Origin: Comamonadaceae bacterium OS-4
Lineage (GTDB): Bacteria; Pseudomonadota; Gammaproteobacteria; Burkholderiales; Burkholderiaceae_C
DNA length: 64,000 nt
Direction: 5' to 3'
Assembly: GCA_027924025.1 (NCBI GenBank)
Contig: AP026970.1
Coordinates: 3,699,025 to 3,763,024 of the forward strand
Shown here: positions 1 to 7,174 of the stretch, one piece after another
How positions within the stretch are numbered: the stretch's first letter is position 1
How the letters are laid out: every line of letters starts with the position of its first letter
The notes under the pieces: generated by a model
Database searches by the model: none
Told to the model about the DNA's origin: nothing
What the model saw: the letters and a program-made list of their open reading frames with translations, nothing else
Translations under genes and position numbers: made by a program

Positions 1-77
1 TCGGCGCTGCTGAGCGCTCCGCCCTGGCGGCGCAAGGCTTGCACGATGGTGTGAGAAAGGTCGGTTGCTGCAGGCAT
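1..77 (-). CDS. N-terminal fragment of an HTH protein (possibly HipA-like YjjJ/HipH), cut by window edge
   Basis: Reading leftward from an ATG at 77-75, an open frame runs off the window. Its 25 residues begin MPAATDLSHTIVQALRRQGG and then ALSSA. The pattern of an amphipathic helix followed by LSSA resembles the first helices of a winged-helix domain as found at the N-terminus of HipA-family YjjJ/HipH-type kinases. That family assignment is a guess from about 25 residues. The AT-rich stretch just upstream (78-160) would be its promoter region. Confidence 0.4.
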   Translation of the reverse strand, partial: MPAATDLSHTIVQALRRQGGALSSA

Positions 78-107
78 GAATGATTATATGAATAGATTTA
101 TTTTCCA

Positions 108-121
108 TTAAATCCATTTAA
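108..121. promoter_or_regulatory. Perfect AT-rich palindrome, candidate operator
   Basis: TTAAAT-CC-ATTTAA is a perfect inverted repeat in the AT-rich gap between the leftward HTH gene (start 77) and the rightward small gene (start 215). The same gap holds a direct repeat of ATAGATTTAT at 92-101 and 147-156. The position fits an autoregulatory operator for the HTH protein; this is inference only. Confidence 0.3.
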
Positions 122-214
122 ATCAAGTGCTTAGGCGTTTATCTGCATAGATTTATCCTGCATCGCAGGCGACTGTCATTGGCACCCGGTGCAAGGCCAG
201 CGACAATCGGGCGC

Positions 215-466
215 ATGACTGACAAATACAAAGCCGCGGCCGAAGCCCGCGAAGCCGCACTCTGCGAACCCTGCCGCGGCATCCAACGCAACTGGCGCCG
301 TGCGCCCGGCCACGCCGAACTGGTGCAAACCCAAAACTGGAAAGAAGAGCGCGGCGGCAAGCCGGTGACCATCACCCGCTGGCGCTGCGACCGCTGCGCC
401 AGCACCTGGGATTACGAAAACGACAAGAACAACCAGCAGGCCGGCTGGTCGCTACCCTCGCGCTAA
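215..466 (+). CDS. Small conserved-looking zinc-ribbon-like hypothetical protein
   Basis: An 83-residue protein from the ATG at 215; an earlier TTG at 179 is less likely. Two CxxC pairs, CEPC near residue 17 and CDRC near residue 60, flank a basic and aromatic centre (RNWRR, QNWKEE, RWRCDRC). This is the layout of a small treble-clef or zinc-ribbon fold. The C-terminus is hydrophilic (YENDKNNQQAGW). No signal peptide or membrane segment is present. It sits alone between the HTH fragment and the RIO kinase. I do not recognise a named family, and the zinc-binding role is inferred from cysteine spacing only. Confidence 0.6.
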   Translation: MTDKYKAAAEAREAALCEPCRGIQRNWRRAPGHAELVQTQNWKEERGGKPVTITRWRCDRCASTWDYENDKNNQQAGWSLPSR

Positions 467-524
467 AGCGCCTTTCAGCCCGCACAGTTCAGGCGGGCTT
501 GGCGGGGGCGGTCACAATCGGTAG

Positions 525-1394
525 ATGAAAGCTCCCCCCCGCCTCCAGTCCCTCATGGAAGAAGGCCTCATCGACACTGTGGTGCGCCAGCTCATGAGCG
601 GCAAAGAGGCCATGGTGTTTGTGGTGCGCAACGGTGAGCACACCTTGTGCGCCAAGATTTACAAAGAGGCCACCCACCGCAGCTTTCGCCAGGCGGTGGA
701 CTACACCGAGAACCGCAGGGTCAAAAACTCACGCTCTGCCCGGGCCATGGCCAAGGGCAGCAAGTTTGGCCGCCAGGAGCAAGAAGCCGCTTGGCAAAGC
801 GCCGAGGTAGACGCGCTCTACCGCCTGGCTGCAGCGGGTGTGCGGGTGCCGCAGCCCTATAACTTTCACGATGGTGTGCTGCTCATGGAGCTGGTGACCG
901 ACGCCCATGGCGACGCCGCGCCACGCCTGAACGATGTGGCCTTTACGCCCGAACAAGCCCTCACCCACCACGCCACGCTGATCGGCGAGGTGGTGCGCAT
1001 GTTGTGCGCGGGGGTGGTGCACGGGGATTTGTCGGAGTTCAACATCTTGCTGGCGAACACCGGAGTGGAAGCGGGCGGGGTGGATGTGCCGGTCATCATT
1101 GACCTGCCGCAGGCGGTGGACGCGGCGGGCAACAACCACGCCCAGCGCATGCTGATGCGCGATGTGGGCAACCTGCGGGATTTTTTCGGGCAATTTGCGC
1201 CCGAGCTGCTCACCACCGAATACGGCCCCGAGATCTGGAGCCTGTACCAGGCGGGCATGCTGACCAACGAAACCCCACTCACCGGCCGCTACGAGCGCCA
1301 ACATGCCGATGTGGACATGCTGGCGGTGCTGCGCGAAATTGACGACGCCCGCGCCGAAGACGCCGCACGCCGGCTGCGCATGGCAGGCGGCTAG
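525..1394 (+). CDS. RIO-type serine protein kinase (PA4780-like)
   Basis: A 289-residue protein with the features of bacterial RIO kinases. A truncated P-loop region GKEAMVFVV (residues 27-35) is followed by a likely ATP-binding Lys44 in CAKIY. The catalytic loop is HGDLSEFNIL (166-175), and the metal-binding IDLPQAVD contains Asp193. The segment RSARAMAKGSKFGRQEQEA matches the RIO-specific flexible loop. These kinases are soluble and probably phosphorylate serine; the physiological substrate in bacteria is unclear. The gene stands alone, with 58 bp to the upstream zinc-ribbon gene. All catalytic residues are present, so activity is expected. Confidence 0.9.
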   Translation: MKAPPRLQSLMEEGLIDTVVRQLMSGKEAMVFVVRNGEHTLCAKIYKEATHRSFRQAVDYTENRRVKNSRSARAMAKGSKFGRQEQEAAWQSAEVDALYRLAAAGVRVPQPYNFHDGVLLMELVTDAHGDAAPRLNDVAFTPEQALTHHATLIGEVVRMLCAGVVHGDLSEFNILLANTGVEAGGVDVPVIIDLPQAVDAAGNNHAQRMLMRDVGNLRDFFGQFAPELLTTEYGPEIWSLYQAGMLTNETPLTGRYERQHADVDMLAVLREIDDARAEDAARRLRMAGG

Positions 1395-1507
1395 TGGCAG
1401 CGATAGCCGATACCCAACAGTCCAGAAGCCCCTAGAGCCTGCAGCTCGCATGATGTCTTTGCGCGGTGCGGTTTAATCGCGGGTTTCCATTCCTGAAGAA
1501 CGCCCCG

Positions 1508-2056
1508 ATGAAATACAAAATGGCTCCCAACTCACTGTTTGCGATCTTGCTGCGCAACCCGTGGTGGTACAGCGTTTTGATTGCGGGCGTCATCAGTGCC
1601 GTGTGCGCCGCGCTGATGCCCAAAGACCTCGTCGTGTTTGGCATCATCGGCACCTTCCCGTTCCTGGTGATCGCGGCAATGGCACTCAAGCGGCAATGGA
1701 ACACCCCGTCTGCGGCAGCCGTAGAGGCCGAAACAGCGCGCGTGGCAGGCTTGTCGTGGCGAGCGTTTTCCGCAGAGTTAGACGCCAAGTTCGTGAAGCA
1801 GGGATATCGGGTGACGCGTTTGGGGGCCAACGCCTCGGGGAGTGCGGCTGATTTCCGTTTGGAAAAGGCAGGACAAGTCACCCTGGTCGCTGCCAAACGC
1901 TACAAAGCGGCCACCCACGGGGTGGAGCCGCTCGAGGCTTTGGTGGCCCAGAAAGAAGCGCTGGGTGCTGACTTTGCAGTCTATGTGTGCTTGGGCTCTG
2001 TGAGCCCGCAAGCAGCCCAGTTCGCCAAGGACAAGGCCATCCAACTGGGGCTCTGA
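1508..2056 (+). CDS. Membrane-anchored restriction-endonuclease-like (Mrr/DUF2034-type) protein
   Basis: A 182-residue protein from the ATG at 1508 (an upstream in-frame start at 1466 lacks support). Two hydrophobic helices near residues 15-35 and 42-60 (WWYSVLIAGVISAVCAAL, FGIIGTFPFLVIAAMAL) anchor it in the membrane. A cytoplasmic alpha/beta domain of about 110 residues follows. The order LSWRAFSAELDAKFVKQGY, then ADFRLEKAGQ, then VTLVAAKRYKA matches the Mrr-like PD-(D/E)xK fold. The usual Gln or Glu before the catalytic Lys (QxK) appears to be Ala (AAK), so nuclease activity is doubtful. Function in vivo is unknown. Confidence 0.65.
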   Translation: MKYKMAPNSLFAILLRNPWWYSVLIAGVISAVCAALMPKDLVVFGIIGTFPFLVIAAMALKRQWNTPSAAAVEAETARVAGLSWRAFSAELDAKFVKQGYRVTRLGANASGSAADFRLEKAGQVTLVAAKRYKAATHGVEPLEALVAQKEALGADFAVYVCLGSVSPQAAQFAKDKAIQLGL

Positions 2057-2081
2057 AGCACACAGCGCTTGGGCTGCGGGC

Positions 2082-2774
2082 TTAGCCCAAGTGTTTGCCG
2101 AAGAAGTGCAGCGTGCGGTCCCACGCCTGCTGGGCCCAGACCGGGTCGTACTGGGTGGCGGGAATGCGGCCGGGGCCCACAGCGGTTTCGTTGGCAAAAG
2201 CGTGGTGGGCCAGGTAGCGGTGAAACTCAAAACCCACACCGGCGGCATTGAGCTTGGCCTCCAGCCCATCCACCGTGTCGATCGCAAAGAACTGGTCCTG
2301 GGTAGCCCAGTGGCCTTGCAACGGCGCTTTAATTTTGCTGGCGTCGATGTAATCCAGCGGCGGGCAGCCGTACCAGACCACAGCCGCATCAATATCCGGT
2401 GACTGGGTCACGCCCAGGAGGGTGAGCGCACCGCCCATACAGAAGCCGGTGAGGCCGACTTTGGGGGCGTGGGTTTTCATGAACTGCACCGCACCGGTGA
2501 TGTCTTGGCCGGCGGCGTCGCCGAAATCCAGCGCGGTCATGAGGTGGTGGGCTTCTTCGGCCTCGACGGTGGATTTGCCGCGGTACAGGTCCGGCACCAG
2601 CACCTGGAAACCGGCCAGGGCCAGCCGGTCGGCCACACCGCGGATCTGGTCGTTGAGGCCCCACCACTCCTGGATGACCACAATGGCCGGGGCGTTGGGT
2701 GCGTGGGCCGGTACGGCCAAGTAGCCCTGCACGGCTTTGCCGTCGGGCCGGTGAAATTCAATCATGGTTCCCAT
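2082..2774 (-). CDS. Dienelactone hydrolase family protein
   Basis: A 230-residue cytoplasmic alpha/beta hydrolase. The DLH triad is visible: Cys112 in GFCMGG, Asp160 in WATQD, and His191 in AHHAFAN. The auxiliary Glu36 in IQEWWGL, which normally activates the cysteine, is also present. The family opens dienelactones in chlorocatechol catabolism, but many members are general carboxymethylenebutenolidase-like hydrolases. No catechol pathway genes are nearby, so the substrate is unknown. The ATG at 2774 is preceded by AGGAG at good spacing; an internal ATG (residue 4) is an alternative. The next gene upstream on the same strand is a histidine kinase, 70 bp away. Confidence 0.88.
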   Translation of the reverse strand: MGTMIEFHRPDGKAVQGYLAVPAHAPNAPAIVVIQEWWGLNDQIRGVADRLALAGFQVLVPDLYRGKSTVEAEEAHHLMTALDFGDAAGQDITGAVQFMKTHAPKVGLTGFCMGGALTLLGVTQSPDIDAAVVWYGCPPLDYIDASKIKAPLQGHWATQDQFFAIDTVDGLEAKLNAAGVGFEFHRYLAHHAFANETAVGPGRIPATQYDPVWAQQAWDRTLHFFGKHLG

Positions 2775-2844
2775 TGCTGCTCCTGCTGTGTAAAAAACGA
2801 TGCCGCATTTTTACCGCGGCACCGTGACCGAGCACAGGTGCAGG

Positions 2845-4830
2845 TTATTCGGAGCGTAGCAAGAAGCGCGCAAGCAGGATGCGCAGCATTTCGACCTTGT
2901 AGGGCTTGGCGAGGTGCTCGTCCATGCCCGCTTCGAGGCAGTCGGCGCGGTCGCGGTCCATCGCGTTGGCGGTCATGGCGATGATGGGCGTGCGGGGCCG
3001 CTGCTCCTGGCGCTCCCACGCGCGCATAGCGCGGGTCGCCTCCAGGCCGCCCATGACGGGCATTTGGACGTCCATCAAGACCAGGTCCCACTGGCCCCCC
3101 TTGAACAGGTCCAGCCCCTCTTGGCCGTTCTCGGCGAGCACCACCTCGTAGCCCCACTTGCTCAAGAGGGTGATAGCCAGTTTTTGGTTGATCGGGTGGT
3201 CTTCTACCAGCAGGATGCGGCAGGGTGCGCCCGGGAGTGCAGGCTCTGTGTTTGCAGGGGTGCTTGGCAGGGGTGGCGCAGATACCTCTGGGGTGTAAAC
3301 CACCGCCGGGCCCTGCTGGGCCGGCTGCAAAGGCACCGTGAAATAGAAGGTGCTGCCCATGGAGGGCGCGCTCTCGACCCAGATGCCACCGCCCATCAGT
3401 TCGACCAGGTTTTTGCAGATGCTCAAGCCCAGCCCGGTGCCGCCAAAGCCCCGGGTGGTAGACGCATCGGCCTGGCTGAAGGACTCAAAAATGTGTTTTT
3501 GGGTGGCCGCCGACATGCCGATGCCGGTGTCGCTCACTGCAAACTGCAGCTCTACCGTGCCATTGGGCAAACGGGTGGAGCGGAGCGTGATGCGGACCTG
3601 CCCCTCCGACGTGAACTTGATGGCGTTGTCCACCAGATTGCTCAGCACCTGCCGGATGCGGCCGGGGTCGCCACGCAGCACGGTGGGCAAGTTGGTAGGC
3701 CAGAGGTATTCGAGCGCGATGTTTTTGGCCTCTGCCCGCGCTATGAGGGGGCGCAAGATGTCGTTGAGGGTCTCCAGCACTGAAAAATCAATGTGCTCAA
3801 TATGCAGTTTGCCGGCTTCGATCTTGGAGAAATCGAGCAGGTCGTTGAGGATGACCATGAGGGTCTGCGCCGAGCCTTTGACGGTGGTCAGGTAGTCGCG
3901 CTGCTGGGGGGAAAGGTCGGTGTCGAGCGCGAGCTCGGTCATGCCGATGACCCCGATCATCGGGGTGCGGATTTCGTGACTCATGTTGGCCAAGAACTCG
4001 CTCTTGGCGTTGTTGGCCTGCTCGGCGGCGCGCTTGGCGTGTCGCAGCTCCCGCTCAGTGCGGGTTTTGTAGGCCATCATGGCGATCACCGAGGCGACCA
4101 GGATCAGGGCGAAAAAGAAGGTGGCGTCGGTGATGTAGCTTTTGGCGACCCGCTCGGCCTTGTCCAGCGGCACCGTGACGTAGAGGGCGCCCAAGAGCTC
4201 GTTTTGCTTCCATTGCTTGCCCGGGCTGATGCCTTCTGCGGTGCGGCGGGCCAGGATGTCGGGGCGCTTCTCATACGCGTTGTGGCATGCCACGCACGAC
4301 ATGTCGGTGGCGGGGTCGGCCTTGAGGTAGCGCAGCACCCGGATGCCGTCTTGCTCGTCGATACGGCTGATGACCCGCCATTGCACCAGGTCAGGCGGGG
4401 CAGATTTTTCTTGGGTTTCGAGCTGTGGCCAGGCCCAGCGCAGAAAGTCGTCGTTCAGGCCTTGGCCGGGGTCCAGGTTCCATTTGCTGACGGGGCGGTA
4501 GGCAAACAGGTTGTCGGTGTTCTGGCTGGCGGCTTGCGCCATTTGCTTCAAGAATTGCGCCGGGATGGGCACATGGCCGGGCATGGTGAGAAAGTTTTCA
4601 CTGGGGCCTGAGCCGTCACGGCGCAGCTTTTCAGCAATCTCGCGGGAGTACACCGTGCGGGCAGTGGCCGCTTGGCTGGCAACCACCTGCGCGATCGACA
4701 GCGCCTGGTGATCTACCGTTTTTTGCACCGTGTTGCGCACTACCAGATAGCCCAGCGCAAAGGCCAATAAAAGTAGCGCTACCAAAAACAAGTAGCCACT
4801 GGTGATACGCCAAGGTCGCGAATTTGACAT
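2845..4830 (-). CDS. Hybrid sensor histidine kinase with periplasmic DUF3365 (Tll0287-like) haem-binding domain
   Basis: A 661-residue protein. A membrane helix (about 12-31) leads into a periplasmic domain (35-235) of DUF3365/Tll0287 type carrying a haem c motif, CVACH (179-183). A second membrane helix (238-254) follows. Then come a HisKA domain with His285 in SHEIRTP, a HATPase domain with NLVDNAIKF and DTGIGMS, and a C-terminal receiver with the acceptor Asp in LVLMDVQMP near residue 600. It probably senses redox state or a ligand of c-type haem, then autophosphorylates and passes phosphate to its own receiver. No separate response regulator or output protein lies next to it. Confidence 0.88.
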   Translation of the reverse strand: MSNSRPWRITSGYLFLVALLLLAFALGYLVVRNTVQKTVDHQALSIAQVVASQAATARTVYSREIAEKLRRDGSGPSENFLTMPGHVPIPAQFLKQMAQAASQNTDNLFAYRPVSKWNLDPGQGLNDDFLRWAWPQLETQEKSAPPDLVQWRVISRIDEQDGIRVLRYLKADPATDMSCVACHNAYEKRPDILARRTAEGISPGKQWKQNELLGALYVTVPLDKAERVAKSYITDATFFFALILVASVIAMMAYKTRTERELRHAKRAAEQANNAKSEFLANMSHEIRTPMIGVIGMTELALDTDLSPQQRDYLTTVKGSAQTLMVILNDLLDFSKIEAGKLHIEHIDFSVLETLNDILRPLIARAEAKNIALEYLWPTNLPTVLRGDPGRIRQVLSNLVDNAIKFTSEGQVRITLRSTRLPNGTVELQFAVSDTGIGMSAATQKHIFESFSQADASTTRGFGGTGLGLSICKNLVELMGGGIWVESAPSMGSTFYFTVPLQPAQQGPAVVYTPEVSAPPLPSTPANTEPALPGAPCRILLVEDHPINQKLAITLLSKWGYEVVLAENGQEGLDLFKGGQWDLVLMDVQMPVMGGLEATRAMRAWERQEQRPRTPIIAMTANAMDRDRADCLEAGMDEHLAKPYKVEMLRILLARFLLRSE

Positions 4831-4882
4831 CGGTCACATTATGTCGGAGAGGCATGCAAACCATGGCGAGCGTCTTGCGGGG

Positions 4883-5335
4883 CTATCGCTTCTCGCGTGC
4901 GCGGCGCATCGCGTCGAGCTTGGGTTTCATATAGAAGCCCATGAAAAACCCGATCAGCAGCCCAATGGGCAGCGAGCGGCTGAAGGCCTTCCACCAATAG
5001 AGCGGCAAGGTGGCGTCCCACGTGCTATTGACCAGCGAGATGACGAGCGCCAACAGGCTTTCGATGGCCAATGAGCTCAGCAGCGACACCACCACCTTGC
5101 CCCAGAACGGGCGCAGCGTGGGCGCCACCATGGCGACCAGTTTTTCGAGCTGAGCGATGCCCAGCAAAATCAGCGGAAGCATCACCAGGCAGGTGGCAAA
5201 GTTGCGCGCCCACAGCGCTGCAAACGGGGCACCGGCCGCGGCATTGGCCCAGGTCATAAAGGCGCTGAGCAACAAGGCGATGGTGGGCAAGATGAGAACG
5301 GGCGGCGGGATTTTGCGGAAGGCAGAAGTAGGCAT
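4883..5335 (-). CDS. DUF2798-type membrane protein, two tandem repeats
   Basis: A 150-residue integral membrane protein from the ATG at 5335. It has four hydrophobic segments in two similar halves: RKIPPPVLILPTIALLLSAF then CLVMLPLILLGIAQ, and VVVSLLSSLAIESLLALVIS then SLPIGLLIGFFMGFYM. This matches two DUF2798 units. The C-terminus is basic (KPKLDAMRRAREKR) and probably cytoplasmic. The gene is divergent from a MarR regulator across a 69-bp gap with two operator-like palindromes and a good sigma-70 promoter, so it is probably the MarR target. Its transport substrate or role is unknown. Confidence 0.75.
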   Translation of the reverse strand: MPTSAFRKIPPPVLILPTIALLLSAFMTWANAAAGAPFAALWARNFATCLVMLPLILLGIAQLEKLVAMVAPTLRPFWGKVVVSLLSSLAIESLLALVISLVNSTWDATLPLYWWKAFSRSLPIGLLIGFFMGFYMKPKLDAMRRAREKR

Positions 5336-5348
5336 GGGGGCGTTAATA

Positions 5349-5394
5349 GTTGACAATATCAACATTGTAGAAATATTGGTTGATAAAGTCAACC
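5349..5394. promoter_or_regulatory. Divergent promoter with two MarR-type operator palindromes
   Basis: Two inverted repeats share the half-site GTTGA-N5-TCAAC: GTTGACAATATCAAC at 5349-5363 and GGTTGATAAAGTCAACC at 5378-5394. Their centres are 30 bp apart, about three helical turns. On the minus strand TTGACT (5392-5387) and TACAAT (5369-5364) are separated by 17 bp, a near-consensus sigma-70 promoter for the DUF2798 gene. On the plus strand TTGACA (5350-5355) with AATATT (5372-5377) could serve marR. Each operator overlaps a -35 box, so repression of both genes is likely. Confidence 0.75.
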
Positions 5395-5404
5395 ATATAG
5401 CGCC

Positions 5405-5902
5405 ATGCCGACCACACCTTCTTCCCTACCGCCCCCGTCTGCCCCCGCCGAGACCTCACTGACAGTCGCCACGTTTGTGGCCTTCATGACGGCCTCGGGC
5501 CATGCGCAGCAAATCCTCAAGGCCCGCATGCTGGCTGCCGACGTGGAGCAGGGCCTGGGCCCGCTGCATTTGCACGCGCTGTGCCTGTGCCAGCGCAGCC
5601 CCGGGGCGACCCAGCAACAGTTGGTGCAGTCCATGGGGCGGGACAAGGGCCAGATGGCCCGCCTGATCCGCGAGCTGGAAGACCGGCAACTCCTGGTGCG
5701 CACCCCCGATGAGCGGGACCGCCGGGTGTGGCGGCTGAGCCTGACGCCGGAAGGCGAAAAGAAAAGCGCCTGGTTTCTGGCCCTCGAGGCCACACTGGCA
5801 GAAGACCTGTTTGGCGCGCTGGGCGAGGCAGAGGCCGCGTCTTTGTATGCCGTCTTGCAGACTGTGCAGACTCGCATGAACGGTTGGGATTCCCATGCAT
5901 AA
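5405..5902 (+). CDS. MarR family transcriptional regulator
   Basis: A 165-residue dimeric winged-helix protein. The recognition region reads SPGATQQQLVQSMGRDKGQMARLIRELE, and the wing is VRTPDERDRRVWRLSLTPEG, with the family-typical D-x-R-D-R-R. N- and C-terminal helices would form the dimer interface. The start at 5405 lies only 11 bp beyond the second operator, so the transcript leader must be very short and no Shine-Dalgarno is obvious. It probably represses itself and the divergent DUF2798 gene in response to a small ligand. The gene overlaps the following DTW gene by 8 bp, so the two are probably co-transcribed. Confidence 0.88.
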   Translation: MPTTPSSLPPPSAPAETSLTVATFVAFMTASGHAQQILKARMLAADVEQGLGPLHLHALCLCQRSPGATQQQLVQSMGRDKGQMARLIRELEDRQLLVRTPDERDRRVWRLSLTPEGEKKSAWFLALEATLAEDLFGALGEAEAASLYAVLQTVQTRMNGWDSHA

Positions 5903-6683
5903 GCCAGTTCCCGCAGAGCCCCACGCAGTATCGCGCCTGCGCGCTGCACGCCTGGCACGCAGCAGCAAGCCGTTTCTGGCGCGCGGCGGCATGAAGGGTG
6001 AACGCTGCCCGGGCTGCCGCATCAACCCGGCGCACTGCATTTGCGCCCTACAGCCCCAAGTGCAGGCACGCGCCGGCGTGTGCCTGATCATGGCGGATAT
6101 TGAGCCCCTCAAACCCAGCAACACAGGTTGGCTGATTGCCGATGTGGTGACCGACACCTATGCCTTCGGCTGGGCGCGCACCGAGGTCGACCCCGCCTTG
6201 TTAGCCCTGCTGGCCGACCCGCAGTGGCTGCCGGTGGTGGTGTTCCCCGGCGAGTTTGTGACGCCGGGGCGGGTGATGAACACCTTGCCACCGCCGGCCT
6301 TGGTGCCGGAGGGGGCAGACGCCGGATCTGCCAAGCGGCCCCTGTTCATCTTGCTCGATGCCACCTGGCCCGAAGCGCGCAAGATGTTCCGCAAGAGCCC
6401 CTACCTCGACCGCTTCCCGGTGCTCAGCTTGCAACCCGAGCAGATCTCGCGCTACAAGTTGCGCCGCAGCCGTCGTGAAGACCACTTTTGCACCAGTGAA
6501 GTGGGGGCACTGTGCCTCGAGCTGGCCGGCGAGACCCGTGCCACCCAGGCGCTGGAGGCCTGGCTGGAGGTCTACACCCACCACTACCTGCAGGCCAAGC
6601 ACCAGCTCCCCCCGCACCTCGACACCCCGGCGCACCTCGCGCTACAACATTTGGCGCAAGAGGCCGCACCGGCCGGTGGATAA
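5895..6683 (+). CDS. DTW domain protein, tRNA-uridine aminocarboxypropyltransferase
   Basis: A 262-residue protein. It carries an N-terminal zinc-binding cluster, CPGC...CIC (Cys38, 41, 48, 50), and the diagnostic DATW motif (155-158) in LLDATWPEARKM. The family, typified by E. coli TapT (YfiP), transfers the aminocarboxypropyl group of SAM to a tRNA uridine to give acp3U. The downstream segment SLQPEQISRYKLRRS is also typical. Its start overlaps the end of marR by 8 bp, so translational coupling is likely. A short interspersed repeat follows its stop. Confidence 0.87.
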   Translation: MHKPVPAEPHAVSRLRAARLARSSKPFLARGGMKGERCPGCRINPAHCICALQPQVQARAGVCLIMADIEPLKPSNTGWLIADVVTDTYAFGWARTEVDPALLALLADPQWLPVVVFPGEFVTPGRVMNTLPPPALVPEGADAGSAKRPLFILLDATWPEARKMFRKSPYLDRFPVLSLQPEQISRYKLRRSRREDHFCTSEVGALCLELAGETRATQALEAWLEVYTHHYLQAKHQLPPHLDTPAHLALQHLAQEAAPAGG

Positions 6684-6692
6684 TCCGCTCCT

Positions 6693-6745
6693 GTTTTGAT
6701 AGCTGCTCGCGCACTTAGAACCTGCGCCAGAGGCTGATTTGACTC
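6693..6745 (+). repeat. Short interspersed repeat, copy 1 (intergenic)
   Basis: Contains TTTTGATAGCTGCTCGCGCA, then a variable stretch, then GCGCCAGAGGCTGATTT. It belongs to a family of about 50 bp seen seven times here (also near 19344, 21956, 38962, 49262, 50478 and 60231). This copy fills most of the 83-bp gap between the DTW gene and the tautomerase gene. Confidence 0.7.
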
Positions 6746-6766
6746 TAAAATCTGGAGAGCTCTGCC

Positions 6767-7171
6767 ATGCCGCACTTGGTTGTTTTGTACACCGCGAATC
6801 TCGACCGTGAGGCCGATATGTCCGGCCTGTGCCGCAGTTTGTGCGACACCATGCTCGCCCAGCGCGACGAGAGCGGCAAACAAGTCTTCCCCACCGGAGG
6901 GACCCGCGTGCTGGCCTACCCGGCTGCACACAGTGCGGTGGCCGACGGCAAGGGCGACTACGGTTTTGTGTACATGAACCTGCGCATGGCCAAGGGCCGC
7001 AGCCCGGTGGTGCACCAGCAAATGGGCGAGGCCCTCAAGGCCACCGTCGGCACTTGTCTGGCGGCGGTGTTGGCCAGCAAACCCTTGGGCATTACGGTGC
7101 AGATCGATGAAGGCCACGAGGTCTTCGACGGCAAGCACAGCACCCTGCACCCCTTGTTTAACAAGGCCTGA
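6767..7171 (+). CDS. 5-carboxymethyl-2-hydroxymuconate isomerase-like tautomerase
   Basis: A 134-residue protein starting MPHLVVLYT. Removal of the initiator Met would expose Pro1, the catalytic base of the tautomerase superfamily. Length and core (YGFVYMNLRMAKGRS, TVQIDEGHEV) fit the CHMI family, which isomerises a homoprotocatechuate ring-cleavage product. No other homoprotocatechuate genes are near, so the native substrate is uncertain. The gene is followed after 3 bp by the oligosaccharyltransferase-like gene, suggesting co-transcription without an obvious functional link. Confidence 0.8.
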   Translation: MPHLVVLYTANLDREADMSGLCRSLCDTMLAQRDESGKQVFPTGGTRVLAYPAAHSAVADGKGDYGFVYMNLRMAKGRSPVVHQQMGEALKATVGTCLAAVLASKPLGITVQIDEGHEVFDGKHSTLHPLFNKA

Positions 7172-7174
7172 GGC

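Noticed and set aside
2068..2091. Inverted repeat CTTGGGCT / AGCCCAAG between convergent genes
   Set aside because: Stem is good but no T tract follows on either strand and it overlaps the last codons of the hydrolase gene.
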